Below, piece by piece: positions 1-9,959 of a DNA stretch of 64,000 nucleotides (its first letter is position 1; each line of letters opens with the position of its first letter). The translations under genes and the position numbers were made by a program. The notes beneath the pieces were generated by a model. It searched no databases. It had not been told where the DNA came from and saw only the letters and a list, made by a program, of their open reading frames with translations. This stretch comes from Pelobates cultripes (taxonomy: Eukaryota > Chordata > Amphibia > Anura > Pelobatidae). Location of the stretch: contig OW240917.1 of assembly GCA_933207985.1 (NCBI GenBank), positions 118,059,886 through 118,123,885 on the forward strand. The letters are read 5' to 3'.

Positions 1-2
1 AA

Positions 3-2564
3 ATCCTGTCAGCTTTCCACACCTATTACTCCTCCCTTTATAATATTAGGGACACGAGGCCCCCCATGGACAAGATAAAGGACTTTCTAGCCAGCCGAAT
101 AAACACTACTATCCCACGCAACTGGGCGGAATTTCTAGACAAACCCATCACTACTGCAGAATTCCATGATGTAGTGAAACAACTCCCACTAGGAAAGAGT
201 CCTGGTCCAGATGGCTTTACAGGCAAATACTATAAGGTTACACAACAAACCCTAGCAGAACCCTTTGTGCGAGCATTTAACTCTACACAAGCCCTGAGTC
301 AGGCACCGCAAGAGATGTTAAATGCCACCATAACACTACTGCCCAAATCAGGCAAAGATCTCACAAACTGTGGAAGCTATAGACCAATTTCCCTAATGAA
401 TGTAGATCTAAAACTTTTCACTAAAATTCTGGCCAACCGATTGAAACCGCTACTCCCTGACCTGATACACCAAGACCAAGCAGGGTTTGTGCCGGGGAGG
501 GAGGCCAAAAACAATACAATGAAAATCCTCAACATAATGCATTGGGCAAAAGTCAACAAGATTCAGAGTGTACTGCTGGCTATTGATGCGGAAAAGGCAT
601 TTGATAGGGTGGATTGGTCCCTCATGACGGCCACAATGGAACATCTGGGCTTTGGGCCTAGGTGGCTGGATTGGTTGGGGAGACTATATTCCACACCGAC
701 CGCCCGAATACGCATCAATGGCCAGCTTTCAGAAACGATATATATTAGGAACGGGACCAGACAGGGATGTCCACTCTCCCCATTGATTTTTATCCTTGTG
801 TTGGAACCATTCATTCAGGGAATACGAAATAACCCACTTATACACGGCATCACAATAGGAAATTTAGATTACAAAGTCTCTGCTTTTGCAGACGACTTGC
901 TATTTACGATCTCTAAACCACTACACTCTATTCCGCATATCCTGGAGGAAATGAGTGCTTACAGTGATGTCTCGAACTTCCAAGCAAACCTCACAAAATG
1001 TGAGATCCTACCGCTGTACACAACCATAGATACAAATAAGTACATACAGGAAAATTTCAATTTTACATGGACAACGACATCCATAAAATATCTTGGAATT
1101 CACCTACCATTTCAACTAAAACATCTCTATGACTTAAACTACACACCACTACTAGAAGCCGTCTCCAAAGATTTTAAGGCTTGGAATAAGCCATCCTACG
1201 GATGGTTTTGTAGAATAAGCATCATAAAAATGATGATACTGCCACGCATCCTCTATACATTACAAACAATCCCCATAAAGCTGCCAGGTAGTTTCTTCTC
1301 GGCAATCAGAGGGGCGTTAACATCCTTCATCTGGTCACAAGCCAAACCTAGATTACCACTGCGACTCTTAACTCAACCACGGGAGAAAGGGGGAATGGGC
1401 ATTCCTGACATAGAACAATACTATAAAGCAGTGCACTTATCAAGGATATATGAGTGGACGAAAGAAAAACCCTCCCAACAGTGGGTAAACATAGAGAGGG
1501 AACAATGCCTAGCACCCCTTGAATCACTTCCATGGCATAAACCGAACACCGCACTAATCAAACATAAAAAACACCCACTCATCTTAGCTACACTACAGAC
1601 CTGGTCAAAGGTAAATAACTCCACAAATATAGCACCATACCCATCACCACGATACCACATTACGCGTAACCCACTGATGCCATCAGGCATTACAGGTAGA
1701 ACTTACGAGATTCACCGAGGGGCTGCAAACATAACTCTCCGGGACATGACCAAGGGTAATGCATTACTAACACTGCAAGATCTAACTCTCGGCCGACCTC
1801 CCACGAGCATGCAACAATTAAGTTATGCACAATTAAAACACTTCATGGGGAGCCAGAGGCTACTGCCAGGGGGAAACAGAGAATTGTCAACCTTTGAACA
1901 GCTATGTACAACACATCCGTTAAAAAAGAAATTATTATCTACAATGTACAAATTAATGTTACACTCAGACAAAACAGATATCCCTGTTTTCGCCACTAAG
2001 TGGACGAGAGAAATGAATTTAGACATCTCAGGGGAGCAATGGAAACACATATTCACCAGAATCCACACTATATCCACTGCGACCTCCAACCAGGAAAGTA
2101 ACTATAAACGCATAACCCGCTGGCACTACACGCCCTCCAAACTAAGCAAAATGTTCCCAGGAACACAAAACATATGCTGGAGATGCGGGCAGGGGGAGGC
2201 TAATCCGACACATATCTGGTGGCAATGCCCTACAATCAAAAAGTTCTGGACCCGCATACACAAACTCATACAGATAATCATGCACAAACAGATACCCTTC
2301 AAACCGGAACACCTAATATTTATGATGCCTCTCCAAAATCTCACTAAAACGGAAAACTATTTAACATCCCAAATGCTCATGGCAGCAAACCATCTAATTC
2401 CTGTATATTGGAAACAGGAAAAGATACCTTCAATTAGGGAATGGACCAGCAGGGTAGAAAGTACTAGGCAGATGGAAGGTATAACACACGCACTATCCAA
2501 AAACTACATAACTTTCACGCAAACTTGGAAACCTTGGTCGATATACCTAGAAGGGGAGGATTGA
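3..2564 (+). CDS. L1/Tx1-like LINE ORF2, C-terminal part (RT and zinc-knuckle), 5' end outside window
   Basis: This is the reverse transcriptase part of a non-LTR retrotransposon, which would copy its own RNA at a nicked chromosomal target. The frame is open from the window edge to the TGA at 2562-2564 (about 853 codons). The first ATG at 66 is therefore internal, not a start, and the endonuclease domain must lie upstream. Visible RT motifs, numbered from that ATG, are IDAEKAFDRVDW near residue 172, NGTRQGCPLSP near 229 and the catalytic FADD near 273. A C-x2-C-x8-H-x4-C knuckle (CWRC...H...C) lies near nucleotide 2175, as in the C-terminus of L1-clade ORF2. There is no stop or frameshift over 2.5 kb, which suggests a recent copy. 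The assignment to the L1/Tx1 group is from motif recall. Confidence is high for LINE RT and lower for the subfamily. Confidence 0.93.
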   Translation: MLSAFHTYYSSLYNIRDTRPPMDKIKDFLASRINTTIPRNWAEFLDKPITTAEFHDVVKQLPLGKSPGPDGFTGKYYKVTQQTLAEPFVRAFNSTQALSQAPQEMLNATITLLPKSGKDLTNCGSYRPISLMNVDLKLFTKILANRLKPLLPDLIHQDQAGFVPGREAKNNTMKILNIMHWAKVNKIQSVLLAIDAEKAFDRVDWSLMTATMEHLGFGPRWLDWLGRLYSTPTARIRINGQLSETIYIRNGTRQGCPLSPLIFILVLEPFIQGIRNNPLIHGITIGNLDYKVSAFADDLLFTISKPLHSIPHILEEMSAYSDVSNFQANLTKCEILPLYTTIDTNKYIQENFNFTWTTTSIKYLGIHLPFQLKHLYDLNYTPLLEAVSKDFKAWNKPSYGWFCRISIIKMMILPRILYTLQTIPIKLPGSFFSAIRGALTSFIWSQAKPRLPLRLLTQPREKGGMGIPDIEQYYKAVHLSRIYEWTKEKPSQQWVNIEREQCLAPLESLPWHKPNTALIKHKKHPLILATLQTWSKVNNSTNIAPYPSPRYHITRNPLMPSGITGRTYEIHRGAANITLRDMTKGNALLTLQDLTLGRPPTSMQQLSYAQLKHFMGSQRLLPGGNRELSTFEQLCTTHPLKKKLLSTMYKLMLHSDKTDIPVFATKWTREMNLDISGEQWKHIFTRIHTISTATSNQESNYKRITRWHYTPSKLSKMFPGTQNICWRCGQGEANPTHIWWQCPTIKKFWTRIHKLIQIIMHKQIPFKPEHLIFMMPLQNLTKTENYLTSQMLMAANHLIPVYWKQEKIPSIREWTSRVESTRQMEGITHALSKNYITFTQTWKPWSIYLEGED

Positions 2565-2940
2565 GAAGTAGGAGTTAGACAGCAGCACAAATAATAGCAC
2601 CAGATACGGGGGAATACTCAAAAAGTCATAAGTTCAGCTCTTTAAAAGCTAGAATAAGTAGCACAATTCACAAGTTGTATTTAGAAGTAGAAAAAAAAAA
2701 AAACTGCACTGAAAGAAACGTATCCTATACAATATTCATCGTTAATTGTCTAATGCTTGTCTGGGTCTCACTATATGTCATCATCTGAATAATGTTTATC
2801 AACATACTGTAAATATTATGCAACATTACCTGTTAAAACCACGCTGTTGTGGACTCGGATGTAATTAATGTACACATAATTACTACTATGAAAATGGAAA
2901 ATCAATAAAAAATAAATACAAAAAAAAAAAAAAAAAAAAA
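2565..2940 (+). mobile_element. 3' UTR and poly(A) tail of the L1-type LINE
   Basis: About 355 bp of AT-rich non-coding sequence follow the ORF2 stop and contain a short A-run at 2691-2702. The copy ends in AATAAA-type signals at about 2903-2915 and a run of about 21 A at 2920-2940. This is the expected 3' end of a target-primed LINE insertion. The target-site duplication cannot be tested because the 5' end is outside the window. Sequence after 2940 looks unrelated. Confidence 0.85.
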
Positions 2941-3213
2941 TCTTCCCCTTGCTAGTAGAGGCATGCAAAGGGTAAGCAAGCTCTCTCCTTCAACCGTCCC
3001 ACACTGTGGCAGCTCCCGTTCATCTCCCATCTCCCTCTGATCTAAAACAGGGAGAAATCCCCCCTAGCTCCTCCTGCCCACTCCCATCTACTTTCCCTTG
3101 CCAGCCTGGAGCTACCACATGCACTCTGAGCTGGCAACTTGGTCCAATCACAGGCTTCTCTACGAAAAGCCTGGGATTGGACAGTGCGAGGCCCATGTTA
3201 CGTAGATTCCAGG
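2941..3213. other. Unassigned sequence between LINE tail and hAT-like fragment
   Basis: C-rich, non-repetitive sequence with short open frames but no recognisable domain. It may be host flank or an older repeat. Nothing more can be supported. Confidence 0.3.
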
Positions 3214-3475
3214 CAGTGGCGGATCCAGGGGGGAGCTAAGGAAAATACATTCACCCTCACATATACACTTCCCCCTTCACACACACACACTGTACCCCTC
3301 ACACATATTGCACCGCTCACACACACACTATACTGCCTCTATTACAGCCCCTATCCCAGTAGACCCTATGTCAGTTGTCAAACTTTTCCTAAACAGTTTG
3401 ACTACTTACTATGGGAGGGTGCCACAGTACTCCTGGCACCAAAACCACTATAGAGAGCTGTAGTGGTTATTGTGC
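3214..3475. repeat. hAT-like terminal fragment (CAGTGGCGGATCC...)
   Basis: The sequence starts with CAGTGGCGGATCCAGG, a terminus common to non-autonomous hAT elements in fish and frogs. CA-rich microsatellite (3270-3330) follows, then a short palindrome around an ACCACTATAGAG...CTGTAGTGGT core near 3446-3466. No matching right end with an 8-bp duplication was found, so the boundary is uncertain. Confidence 0.4.
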
Positions 3476-5440
3476 CCAGATTGTTTCTTTTTAATAAACT
3501 ACCAGTGCCGAGATTAGGTTCTGGATGGATCTACCCCTGCCTTTTTCCATGGTATAATGCAAAATGGGGGTGGGGTACAATAGGGCATGTTACACAGAAT
3601 AGGTAATCTCCCTCCAAACGGTTAGATTAACCCTTTAAGTAGTGTGGCTAAATAGAATTGTATTGGATGCAAGGTAGAAGTAATTTACTTTGAACTCAAG
3701 CCACAACTGTCCTAGAACTAGCAACGTCCCTGTGATGTACAGTTCGCAAAATGATAGCTGATGATATTGTATTTCATAAACATTTTGTTCATAAACATAT
3801 TGAGTGCCTAATATTTGCGGATTACCTAATAGTAAGAAACAGCAATTAACTCATTCAGTGTCAGTTGCATATGCTGAACATGATAAGGTATGTGGTCCAC
3901 AATGTACACGAAAGGCTAAGGTGGGGCTTTTTAACTTATATTTTCATGTTAGAAATAAACAATATATCAAATGGCCGCTCACACATATATAACTGTAGCC
4001 TTCCAGTGTCTTCTTATGGGTAGCTGGAAGGATGACCTTACTATCTTCTAAATCTGCCCGTTTCCTGGAATATAGTGGGTTTACATGAAAATGTATCATT
4101 GTTGGTGAAAGAGTAAAGTATTTCTACTACTTCCCATATTGACAATGACATACTACACAATTGTGTTGCAGCGTTACATGACTAAAGCCAGATGGCGCCA
4201 AAGATCACAAATATCGAGAAATAGGCATTAGTAAGGACATCTCTGCACTCAGCAAAGCTGTGTGCTACATTATATGTACACTTAAAAACTTGACTGAGTT
4301 AGGACAAAACACATTTCGCAGATATATAAAGTAGAAGGTAATTGAGGTAGCTCGTTAGAGAAGTCAAAGAGGCAATTCATAGCAAGTGCATACGTTTCTG
4401 TATAGCATCAGGTCAGCTATACACATGGTATCTTATGACCTGCCAGAAAAAAAGACAACACTAATTATTAATTATAGATCCTAAATCTAAAGGCAGTCTG
4501 TATTCTCCTGATCATTTCCACAGTCTGCTGCTCCTGCTCTACCCTTTTGTCATAAACTCACATTATCTCCTGATATGCCAGAATTCTGTTTACAAATGTC
4601 TTACTAATTCCTCCAAACCCAGGGTTCTCTATCTACCCTCACTCATACCTCAATATACCCCTACCAATCCACCGATGATCAAAGAGAAGTTCAGAAGCTA
4701 GTTGCCAGTGGCACCATCACATTCTTCTAGCCAGCTCAGGACTCCCTGATTATTTGAATTACACTGTTTAATATTACTTGTGCTTAGAGAAAATTAGAAT
4801 TTGTTTTGTGACCTTAAATGGAAACTAGCTGAGATAATTATAGAGATAGCCAACATAACATTCACAGATTCAGCACCTTTATCACTTGAATACGTACAAA
4901 ATGTCTGCAGTTCCTTATAAACACAGTGATTTGCAAAACTCTCTGCAGGATTAAAACTTTTTCACTCAAATAGGGGAATAATTGACGTGTATGATGTGTG
5001 TCTGCAGATTCTCAACATGAGTTCTTCACAGCGTTCTATGAAAGAGCCAGCATTGAAGCTGCATGCTTACATGGTTATATCTGCATTATATTTACACAAT
5101 TTACATATCCAGTTTTATTCAATAACACTGAATGGACAAAATCCAGTGAAAATTACTGAATTCCGACCACATTGGCAATTTGCAGATTTACTAAAGCCAA
5201 ATACGGTCATAATTCAGTTGGTCTGATTGATTCTGTATCATTTGTTTGGAAACCTTTGGATAATCAGTAATATTCGCATACTCACCAATATAGAGCATAG
5301 GAATCAGACATTTCCCTGCATTTAGAGCTCAGTCTGCAGCAAGCCCTCTATTGGTGAAAATGGATTTATTGTATTGTGTTGCATTTTTAATTGTTTCTGG
5401 CTTTTTTTTTTAATATGAATTTTTTTTTTTAATTTTAAAG
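3476..5440. other. Gene-free stretch, AT-rich
   Basis: No open frame with a recognisable domain, no splice-supported exon and no clear transposon termini were seen. The only low-complexity features are short T and A runs near 5402-5434. It is probably intergenic or intronic DNA with decayed repeats. Confidence 0.4.
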
Positions 5441-6069
5441 AGTTGTGTCACGAGAATATGGACAATAAACCACCATTACTAGGCTTATTGACTAGTTGAG
5501 TTTGTGACGAACTGAACCTCGTCATGGGTTCTTGGAGGGGCCTGCTGGCCAGCCTCTTGCCTCAGGACTATGGGCCCTGCAATATACCTTGCCCAATGCA
5601 CTTTAAAAGGCTCTGTTCATGTGAGTTATATACTTTTGTACTCCAGACAGAGAGACTGACCGTTAGCCCTGATTCCCTGGAACTGTTTTGGGTATAGGAC
5701 CATGTGCACTGTCGGTCAAAAATAAGACTTCCAGGAAATACCTGAACCCTTGAACTGATCTGGGTAATTTTTAGATATGTTGATCACCCAGATCAGGGCT
5801 ATCAGGGGATGTAATTTTGTAGGGGTTTGTGTGTTTTAAGGTATTTGTGGGGGTTTGCTTGGAGAGAATTGGATTAGATTAATACAGTTCCTGATCCAAT
5901 TATCTCCCAGCCACAGAGGAGGGATTATCTGATTTTGTTTGAGAGTGTCCTGGACCTATGAGCCAATGTGATTGTGTATTTATTTCTACTGTGGTTTATT
6001 TTCAGGTCCAGGGGGAGTGCCCCTTGCATGGGGACTGTCATAAAAGGCCAGTTGTGGTTACCATTAAAG
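5441..6069. repeat. Possible LTR or other repeat remnant
   Basis: A moderately GC-balanced block with a TTTAAAAGG box near 5602, interrupted at 6070 by a hAT-like end. Its composition resembles a retroviral-type LTR, but no second copy, primer site or TG...CA pair could be matched in the window. The assignment is a guess. Confidence 0.2.
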
Positions 6070-6179
6070 CAGTGGCGTCGCTGGGGGGGGGGCCCAGAGG
6101 GGGCCATGGCCCCCCTACATCATGCTGTGCCCCCCCTTGTACCCACCCAAATGCCAGCAACTTGCTGGCCATGTTCTTA
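6070..6179. repeat. hAT-like terminal fragment (CAGTGGCGTCGCTGG)
   Basis: The sequence begins CAGTGGCGTCGCTGGGGG and continues into a G/C homopolymer-rich palindrome (GGGGGCC / GGCCCCC) at about 6085-6120. The terminus resembles the neighbouring ends at 3214 and 6386. No right terminus or 8-bp duplication was found. Confidence 0.4.
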
Positions 6180-6380
6180 AATTCTATTCCCTCGGACTTT
6201 AACAGTCTGTTACAGCCCGAGGGAATGCAGAATGTAAGCTCGTTTGAGCAGGGTCCTCTCCAACCTATCGTTCCTGTAAGTTTTTTTGTAATTGTTCTAT
6301 TTATAGTTAAATCCACTCTCATAATATTGTAAATCTGTTGGCGCTATATAAATGGCAATAATAATAATAATAATTAAGTG
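6180..6380 (+). repeat. SINE or truncated L2/CR1-type LINE tail with (AAT)n end
   Basis: The block holds the string AATGTAAGCTCGTTTGAGCA, then a T-rich stretch, then TTGGCGCTATATAAATGGCA and an (AAT)n tail at 6356-6373. The GCGCTATATAAAT box before a short-unit microsatellite is the shared 3' end of many fish and amphibian L2-type LINEs and the SINEs they mobilise. A small hairpin (TTCCCTCGG...CCGAGGGAA) lies at 6188-6226. It is either a SINE or a heavily 5'-truncated LINE. Confidence 0.6.
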
Positions 6381-6385
6381 CTGGG

Positions 6386-6640
6386 CAGTGGCGTACATAC
6401 CAGGGTCGCAGGGGTCACGGTTGCGACCGGGCCCGGCCCACCAGGGGGCCCGGCCGCCCCTGCGACCCGGTGTGTACCCACAGGGCCAGCCTCTTCTCCT
6501 GGGGGACCCAGGAGCCGACCACCCCAGGGCCCCCCGAGGCTGGCCCTGCTGACCCCGGCGGGCAGGTGGCCGGTTGGGCAGGCGGGTGCGCAAGGGAGCA
6601 CTCAGTGCTTCCTCTTCAGCTCCCTCGCACACTGCACTGA
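6386..6640. repeat. GC-rich hAT-like foldback fragment bordering the ERV remnant
   Basis: The sequence starts CAGTGGCGTACATACCAGGG. Its first about 95 bp fold on themselves (GTACATACC...TCGCAGGGG against CCCCTGCGACC...GTGTGTAC, 6391-6478). The GC-rich block continues to the point where retroviral protease homology fades, near 6640. It therefore marks the 3' truncation of the minus-strand ERV. No matching terminus with a duplication was seen. Confidence 0.45.
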
Positions 6641-7144
6641 TACCGGAGCCGGAAGATGACGTCTGGGGGCATTCGTGACCCTTGTTTCCCCTGTGGGAGA
6701 TGTGAGGTGTAGCAATAATGGTAGGGAACAGAGGACAGACGTGTCTTTACGAGATAGGGGCGTGAGTAATTGAACCTGACCATCTGCAGTGAAAGTAATT
6801 GAGGCCTGAAGGCGGGACAGGACATCAGCACCCAAAAGGTTAATGGGACAGGTGGAGGAGACAACAAATCGTGAGAGGATATCAGAACCCACACGCAGGA
6901 GCTTAGTCAGTGGATTACTGCGGGGAGTACCGTCAACACCTACACAGGATACATCGGTGTCTGACAGGAAGGATGGGTCTGGCAGGTCTTGTTCTCTAAG
7001 AACACTGCGGGCTGCACCTGTGTCAACTAAGAAGGTAGTGGGATGTCCTTCAACGGGCAGGACAACTGTAGCGAGAGACCCTCCCCCATCCCCTGTAGAC
7101 ACTGCCATGGCAGGGGTATCAGACACAGGCTTGCCGGTTACCTA
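6640..7144 (-). pseudogene. Retroviral aspartic protease domain of the ERV, downstream of a UAG
   Basis: Retropepsin would cleave the Gag-Pol polyprotein as a dimer. The frame, numbered from an internal Met at 7126, has the active-site motif LVDTGAARSV at residues 33-42 and the flap-distal LLGADVL at about 97-103. Both are normal for a functional retropepsin fold. The same frame continues upstream to a TAG at 7142-7144 and beyond it into the end of Gag, so Gag and Pro are separated only by one in-frame UAG, as in readthrough retroviruses. After about residue 150 the retroviral similarity is lost at the hAT-like border and no RT follows. Without RT it cannot be autonomous. Whether UAG readthrough ever operated is inferred from layout only. 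Confidence 0.8.
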
Positions 7145-7700
7145 TTGTAATAAATCGAAATGAGCCTGGTCGGGGCCAGTGTAGCGTTGTGAAGAGGTGG
7201 CGGGGAGACTAGCCGGGGGAGCAGGGCGAGCATTACGGCCTTGCCTAGGTATGGGGCGATCCTCCTGAAAATCATCAGTATCAAACCCATCAGTAGGAGC
7301 TGGTGGATAAGTACGGGCATCTGGAGGTGGTGGGGGAGCTTGGGGCTACTCAGGAGGCGGAAAGTATGGAACCGGGGAGGAGGTGGTGGCTGAAAGTACC
7401 CTGGAGGGAGATATCCATAAGTAGCGGCTGAGGGATTAGAAAACCGGGGGAGAAGTGGCCTATATAACCTAGGGTGGGGGCAATCTCTTTGGAAGTGGCC
7501 AACCTGATGACAATTATAACAGGTTCTGGCTGCGGGTGCCCGTTCCCGAGTAGGAATCGGGGCCTGTGGCACGGTATAACCTTCAGGAGCTTGGCAGGCC
7601 CAGTGATAGGAACTGGGGCGGTAAACATCAGTGGGTTAGCTCTTCTCTGTACGGGCTGTAACACTGACTCCAAACCTTTAGCTACCAACAAAAAGGTGTC
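7145..7700 (-). pseudogene. ERV Gag nucleocapsid region with CCHC zinc knuckle, frameshifted
   Basis: This is the RNA-packaging part of Gag. A perfect C-x2-C-x4-H-x4-C knuckle (CYNCHQVGHFQRDC) is encoded at 7480-7521, preceded by an Arg-rich stretch. A Pro-rich segment follows. The CCHC frame and the protease frame differ, so at least one frameshift lies between about 7250 and 7480. Another separates the knuckle from the capsid frame upstream (7570-7760). These breaks show the gene is dead. The Gag end reads into the UAG at 7142-7144. Confidence 0.8.
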
Positions 7701-8204
7701 CAGAGGGATAATTCTATACTCAGGGCGAGAGAGGATTAAACCCTTACGAATGTGTTATTTCAGACCAGCCACGAAGGCTGCGGACAGCCTCTGGGTGTGT
7801 GCTTTGTTGTATGTACTAAACCCTAGATCTGAAAAGGTTTGGGTTAGTCGTGAATGATATTTCTCAACTGACTCAAGCTTGTCCTGAACAATATCATTTA
7901 TACAAGTGGCTTGGTCAACTAACTTGTCTTGGGCCCAGGCACGGAGTTGTTCACAAAACGTAATACCAGACTGGAAATCCGTGTCAGTAGTGAGGGGAGC
8001 ATCATTGAAACTCCTCGCCATTATTGGCCAATAGGCATCACCAGCTTTAGTTTCACACAGACTAGAAAGATCCTGCCAAGCAGCGGAGTACGTCTTGCGG
8101 ATTTGAGCCATTCTGCGGAAGAAGGGCATTGGCTGTTTCTTTGGATTGGGGAGGGAAGTAACCAAAGTGGCAGCTTGTGCGGGGTTAAACGTGACATACA
8201 TAGG
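7701..8204 (-). pseudogene. ERV Gag capsid, C-terminal part with major homology region
   Basis: This is the capsid part downstream of the insertion. The frame runs from the breakpoint at 8204 to about 7755 and contains QDKLESVEKYHSRL, a good match to the retroviral major homology region pattern (Q-x3-E-x4-aromatic-x2-R). Upstream are helical capsid-like segments with several Trp residues. The frame is continuous with the capsid part at 13225 onward once the inserted element and one copy of the 5-bp duplication are discounted. The insertion therefore hit an open capsid frame. A frameshift near 7755 ends it. Confidence 0.75.
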
Positions 8205-8209
8205 TGGAG
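8205..8209. repeat. Target-site duplication, left copy (TGGAG)
   Basis: TGGAG directly precedes the left LTR and recurs at 13220-13224 directly after the right LTR. A 5-bp duplication is typical of Gypsy-type and some retroviral integrases. Confidence 0.85.
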
Positions 8210-8726
8210 TGTGGTGACATTCTGTCATCAAACTAATATGGTGACCAGGGGTCATGTGACCAAGCTCATGTTTGCTTTTCTTACAGTGGGATAAGCTTTA
8301 CCCTTTTGAAATGTTAATTGGTAATTCAATACCTTTACAAGTCAGGAAAGAGATAACCACTTCCCCCTTTCTCCATTCCTCTCTGTTCCTTCTTGGCTGT
8401 GCTGCAGAGCAGATGTGCAGACGCCATGTGCTAGCATGGTGAACCATGTTACACTCTGTTGCTTCCTTTTCTTCCTTGGTGGATGTGATGTTGAACTTGC
8501 AGCAGTGAGCCATTACTAGATGTGAAGGCCTAACCGTGGGTGAGATCAAGCGTGTGTGTAAGGGGTTACTATATACATAGATAGATTTAAAAAGGGTTGT
8601 TGCTCCGTGGGTCTGGGCTGTGTGTTTGTGATACATTTATAGTATTGTGTTGTTGCCTTTTAATAAATACCTTTTAATGTAGACGAACCTTGTGTAGTAT
8701 ATATATTAATTTGGTGATACACCACA
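8210..8726 (+). repeat. 5' LTR of the nested Gag-only element
   Basis: 517 bp, bounded by the short inverted repeat TGTGGTG / CACCACA. A poly(A) signal AATAAA lies in TTTTAATAAATACC near 8660, with a G/T-rich stretch after it, giving a plausible R/U5 end. No clear TATA box was assigned. It matches 12704-13219 except for two substitutions and a 1-bp indel in a C run. Confidence 0.92.
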
Positions 8727-8746
8727 TTTGGCGACCACGAATTTTA
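8727..8746 (+). promoter_or_regulatory. Primer-binding-site candidate of the nested element
   Basis: The segment right after the left LTR contains TGGCGACCACGAA starting at 8729. It begins with TGG, as required to pair with a tRNA 3' CCA end. The first eight bases suit an Arg-type tRNA 3' end (GGTCGCCA), but the rest does not match a tRNA I can recall. The tRNA is unassigned. Confidence 0.5.
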
Positions 8747-9959
8747 GACTTCTACAAAGGTTATTTATGAGGTAATAACACAGTAATAGATAGTCAGATT
8801 TATTTTTGGGGGGAGAAAAAAAAAAAAAAGTACTTTGTTTAATTATCCTCTGCATGGGAAATCAAGGACTGATTGTGTGTGGAGTCTAGTTTGGGCCTCC
8901 ATTTTAATATACAAGCTTGGGCATCAGGCCTCAATTTTGAATATATTAGTTTTTTTGTGTGTTTCAAATATCTGAGTTGAGTTTTGTTGTGCTTTGACTA
9001 TCAGAGTACAGGCCTAGCCCTGCATTTGAATACACTAGAGTAGGCTTCCATGCGGCTTCTTTTTGTATTTGAATGCTAATTTGATTCCTTTGTATCCTAG
9101 TGCAGACCTCCATTTTAATATACAAGCTTGGGCATCAGGCCTCAATTTTGAATATATTAGTTTTTTTGTGTGTTTCAAATACCTGAGTTTGTTGTGTTTT
9201 GACTACCATAGCTCAGGCCTAGTATTTTTAAAGTATTGGTGATAAAAGGGGAAAATTGAATAGCATTGGATTTTGGCCATTTTTAATAGCCCATGTGCTG
9301 TATTGTCTCTCTCCTGTTGCAACTAACTAGAACTAAACTGAATATATTGTAATTGTTTTTAGATGTTACATTTTGTACATTTTGTGGCTTCCCTGCATTA
9401 AATAGCAAACTGTTTTTTTGGGGGGATTATCTTTTGTCTGTTTGAACCATTGAATTATGGGTAGGAGCATATAAAGGTATTGGGGCTAATACAGTGTGGT
9501 GGCTATTGTTTAGCCAGGCTACATTTTTACACTGGAGTGTGTTTAATAGAAAATGAACAGTTTGTATTTGAGGTAAAGGTGCCTATGTTAGATTGTTATA
9601 TGGTTGGGAATTATCATTGTGCTGAAGTTACAGTCAGGTATTTTCCAGTTCCCATACCTTCCTTTAAATCATTCTGTTTATTTGTAGACCCCCCACACTG
9701 CACTTAAACAAAGGCAGAAGGGTGGTTTTGTGTTTTGCTGCCTGTGGGCATTTGTTGTATTGAGACTGTGAAGTTTTTTTGTTTTTTTTTTCTCAAAAGA
9801 CAAGAGTTTGTTTGAATAGGTTAATGTAATTAAGTTCAATCTCTTTGGAGCAAGTTTCAGTTTTTTTAAATTAATCCCAGTGTTAAAAGCTTGTTGTTTT
9901 TTTTTACTTAGTCTGCTGGTCTATTTCGATTAAAGACTCAGGGAGAGCTCGGTTTTAAA
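8747..9959 (+). other. Leader of the nested element with a 211-bp-offset duplication
   Basis: About 1.2 kb of non-coding, T-rich leader that probably carries the packaging signal. A block starting CCTCCATTTTAATATACAAG occurs at 8896 and again at 9107, nearly identical for about 85 bp. A candidate splice donor (ATGAG|GTAATA) lies at about 8770. No long ORF is present, as expected for a retroviral 5' leader. Confidence 0.6.

Noticed and set aside
7474..7857. Plus-strand ORF opposite the ERV nucleocapsid/capsid
   Set aside because: Shadow of the minus-strand Gag. Similar plus-strand shadows at 6843-7163 and 7929-8294 were also dropped.
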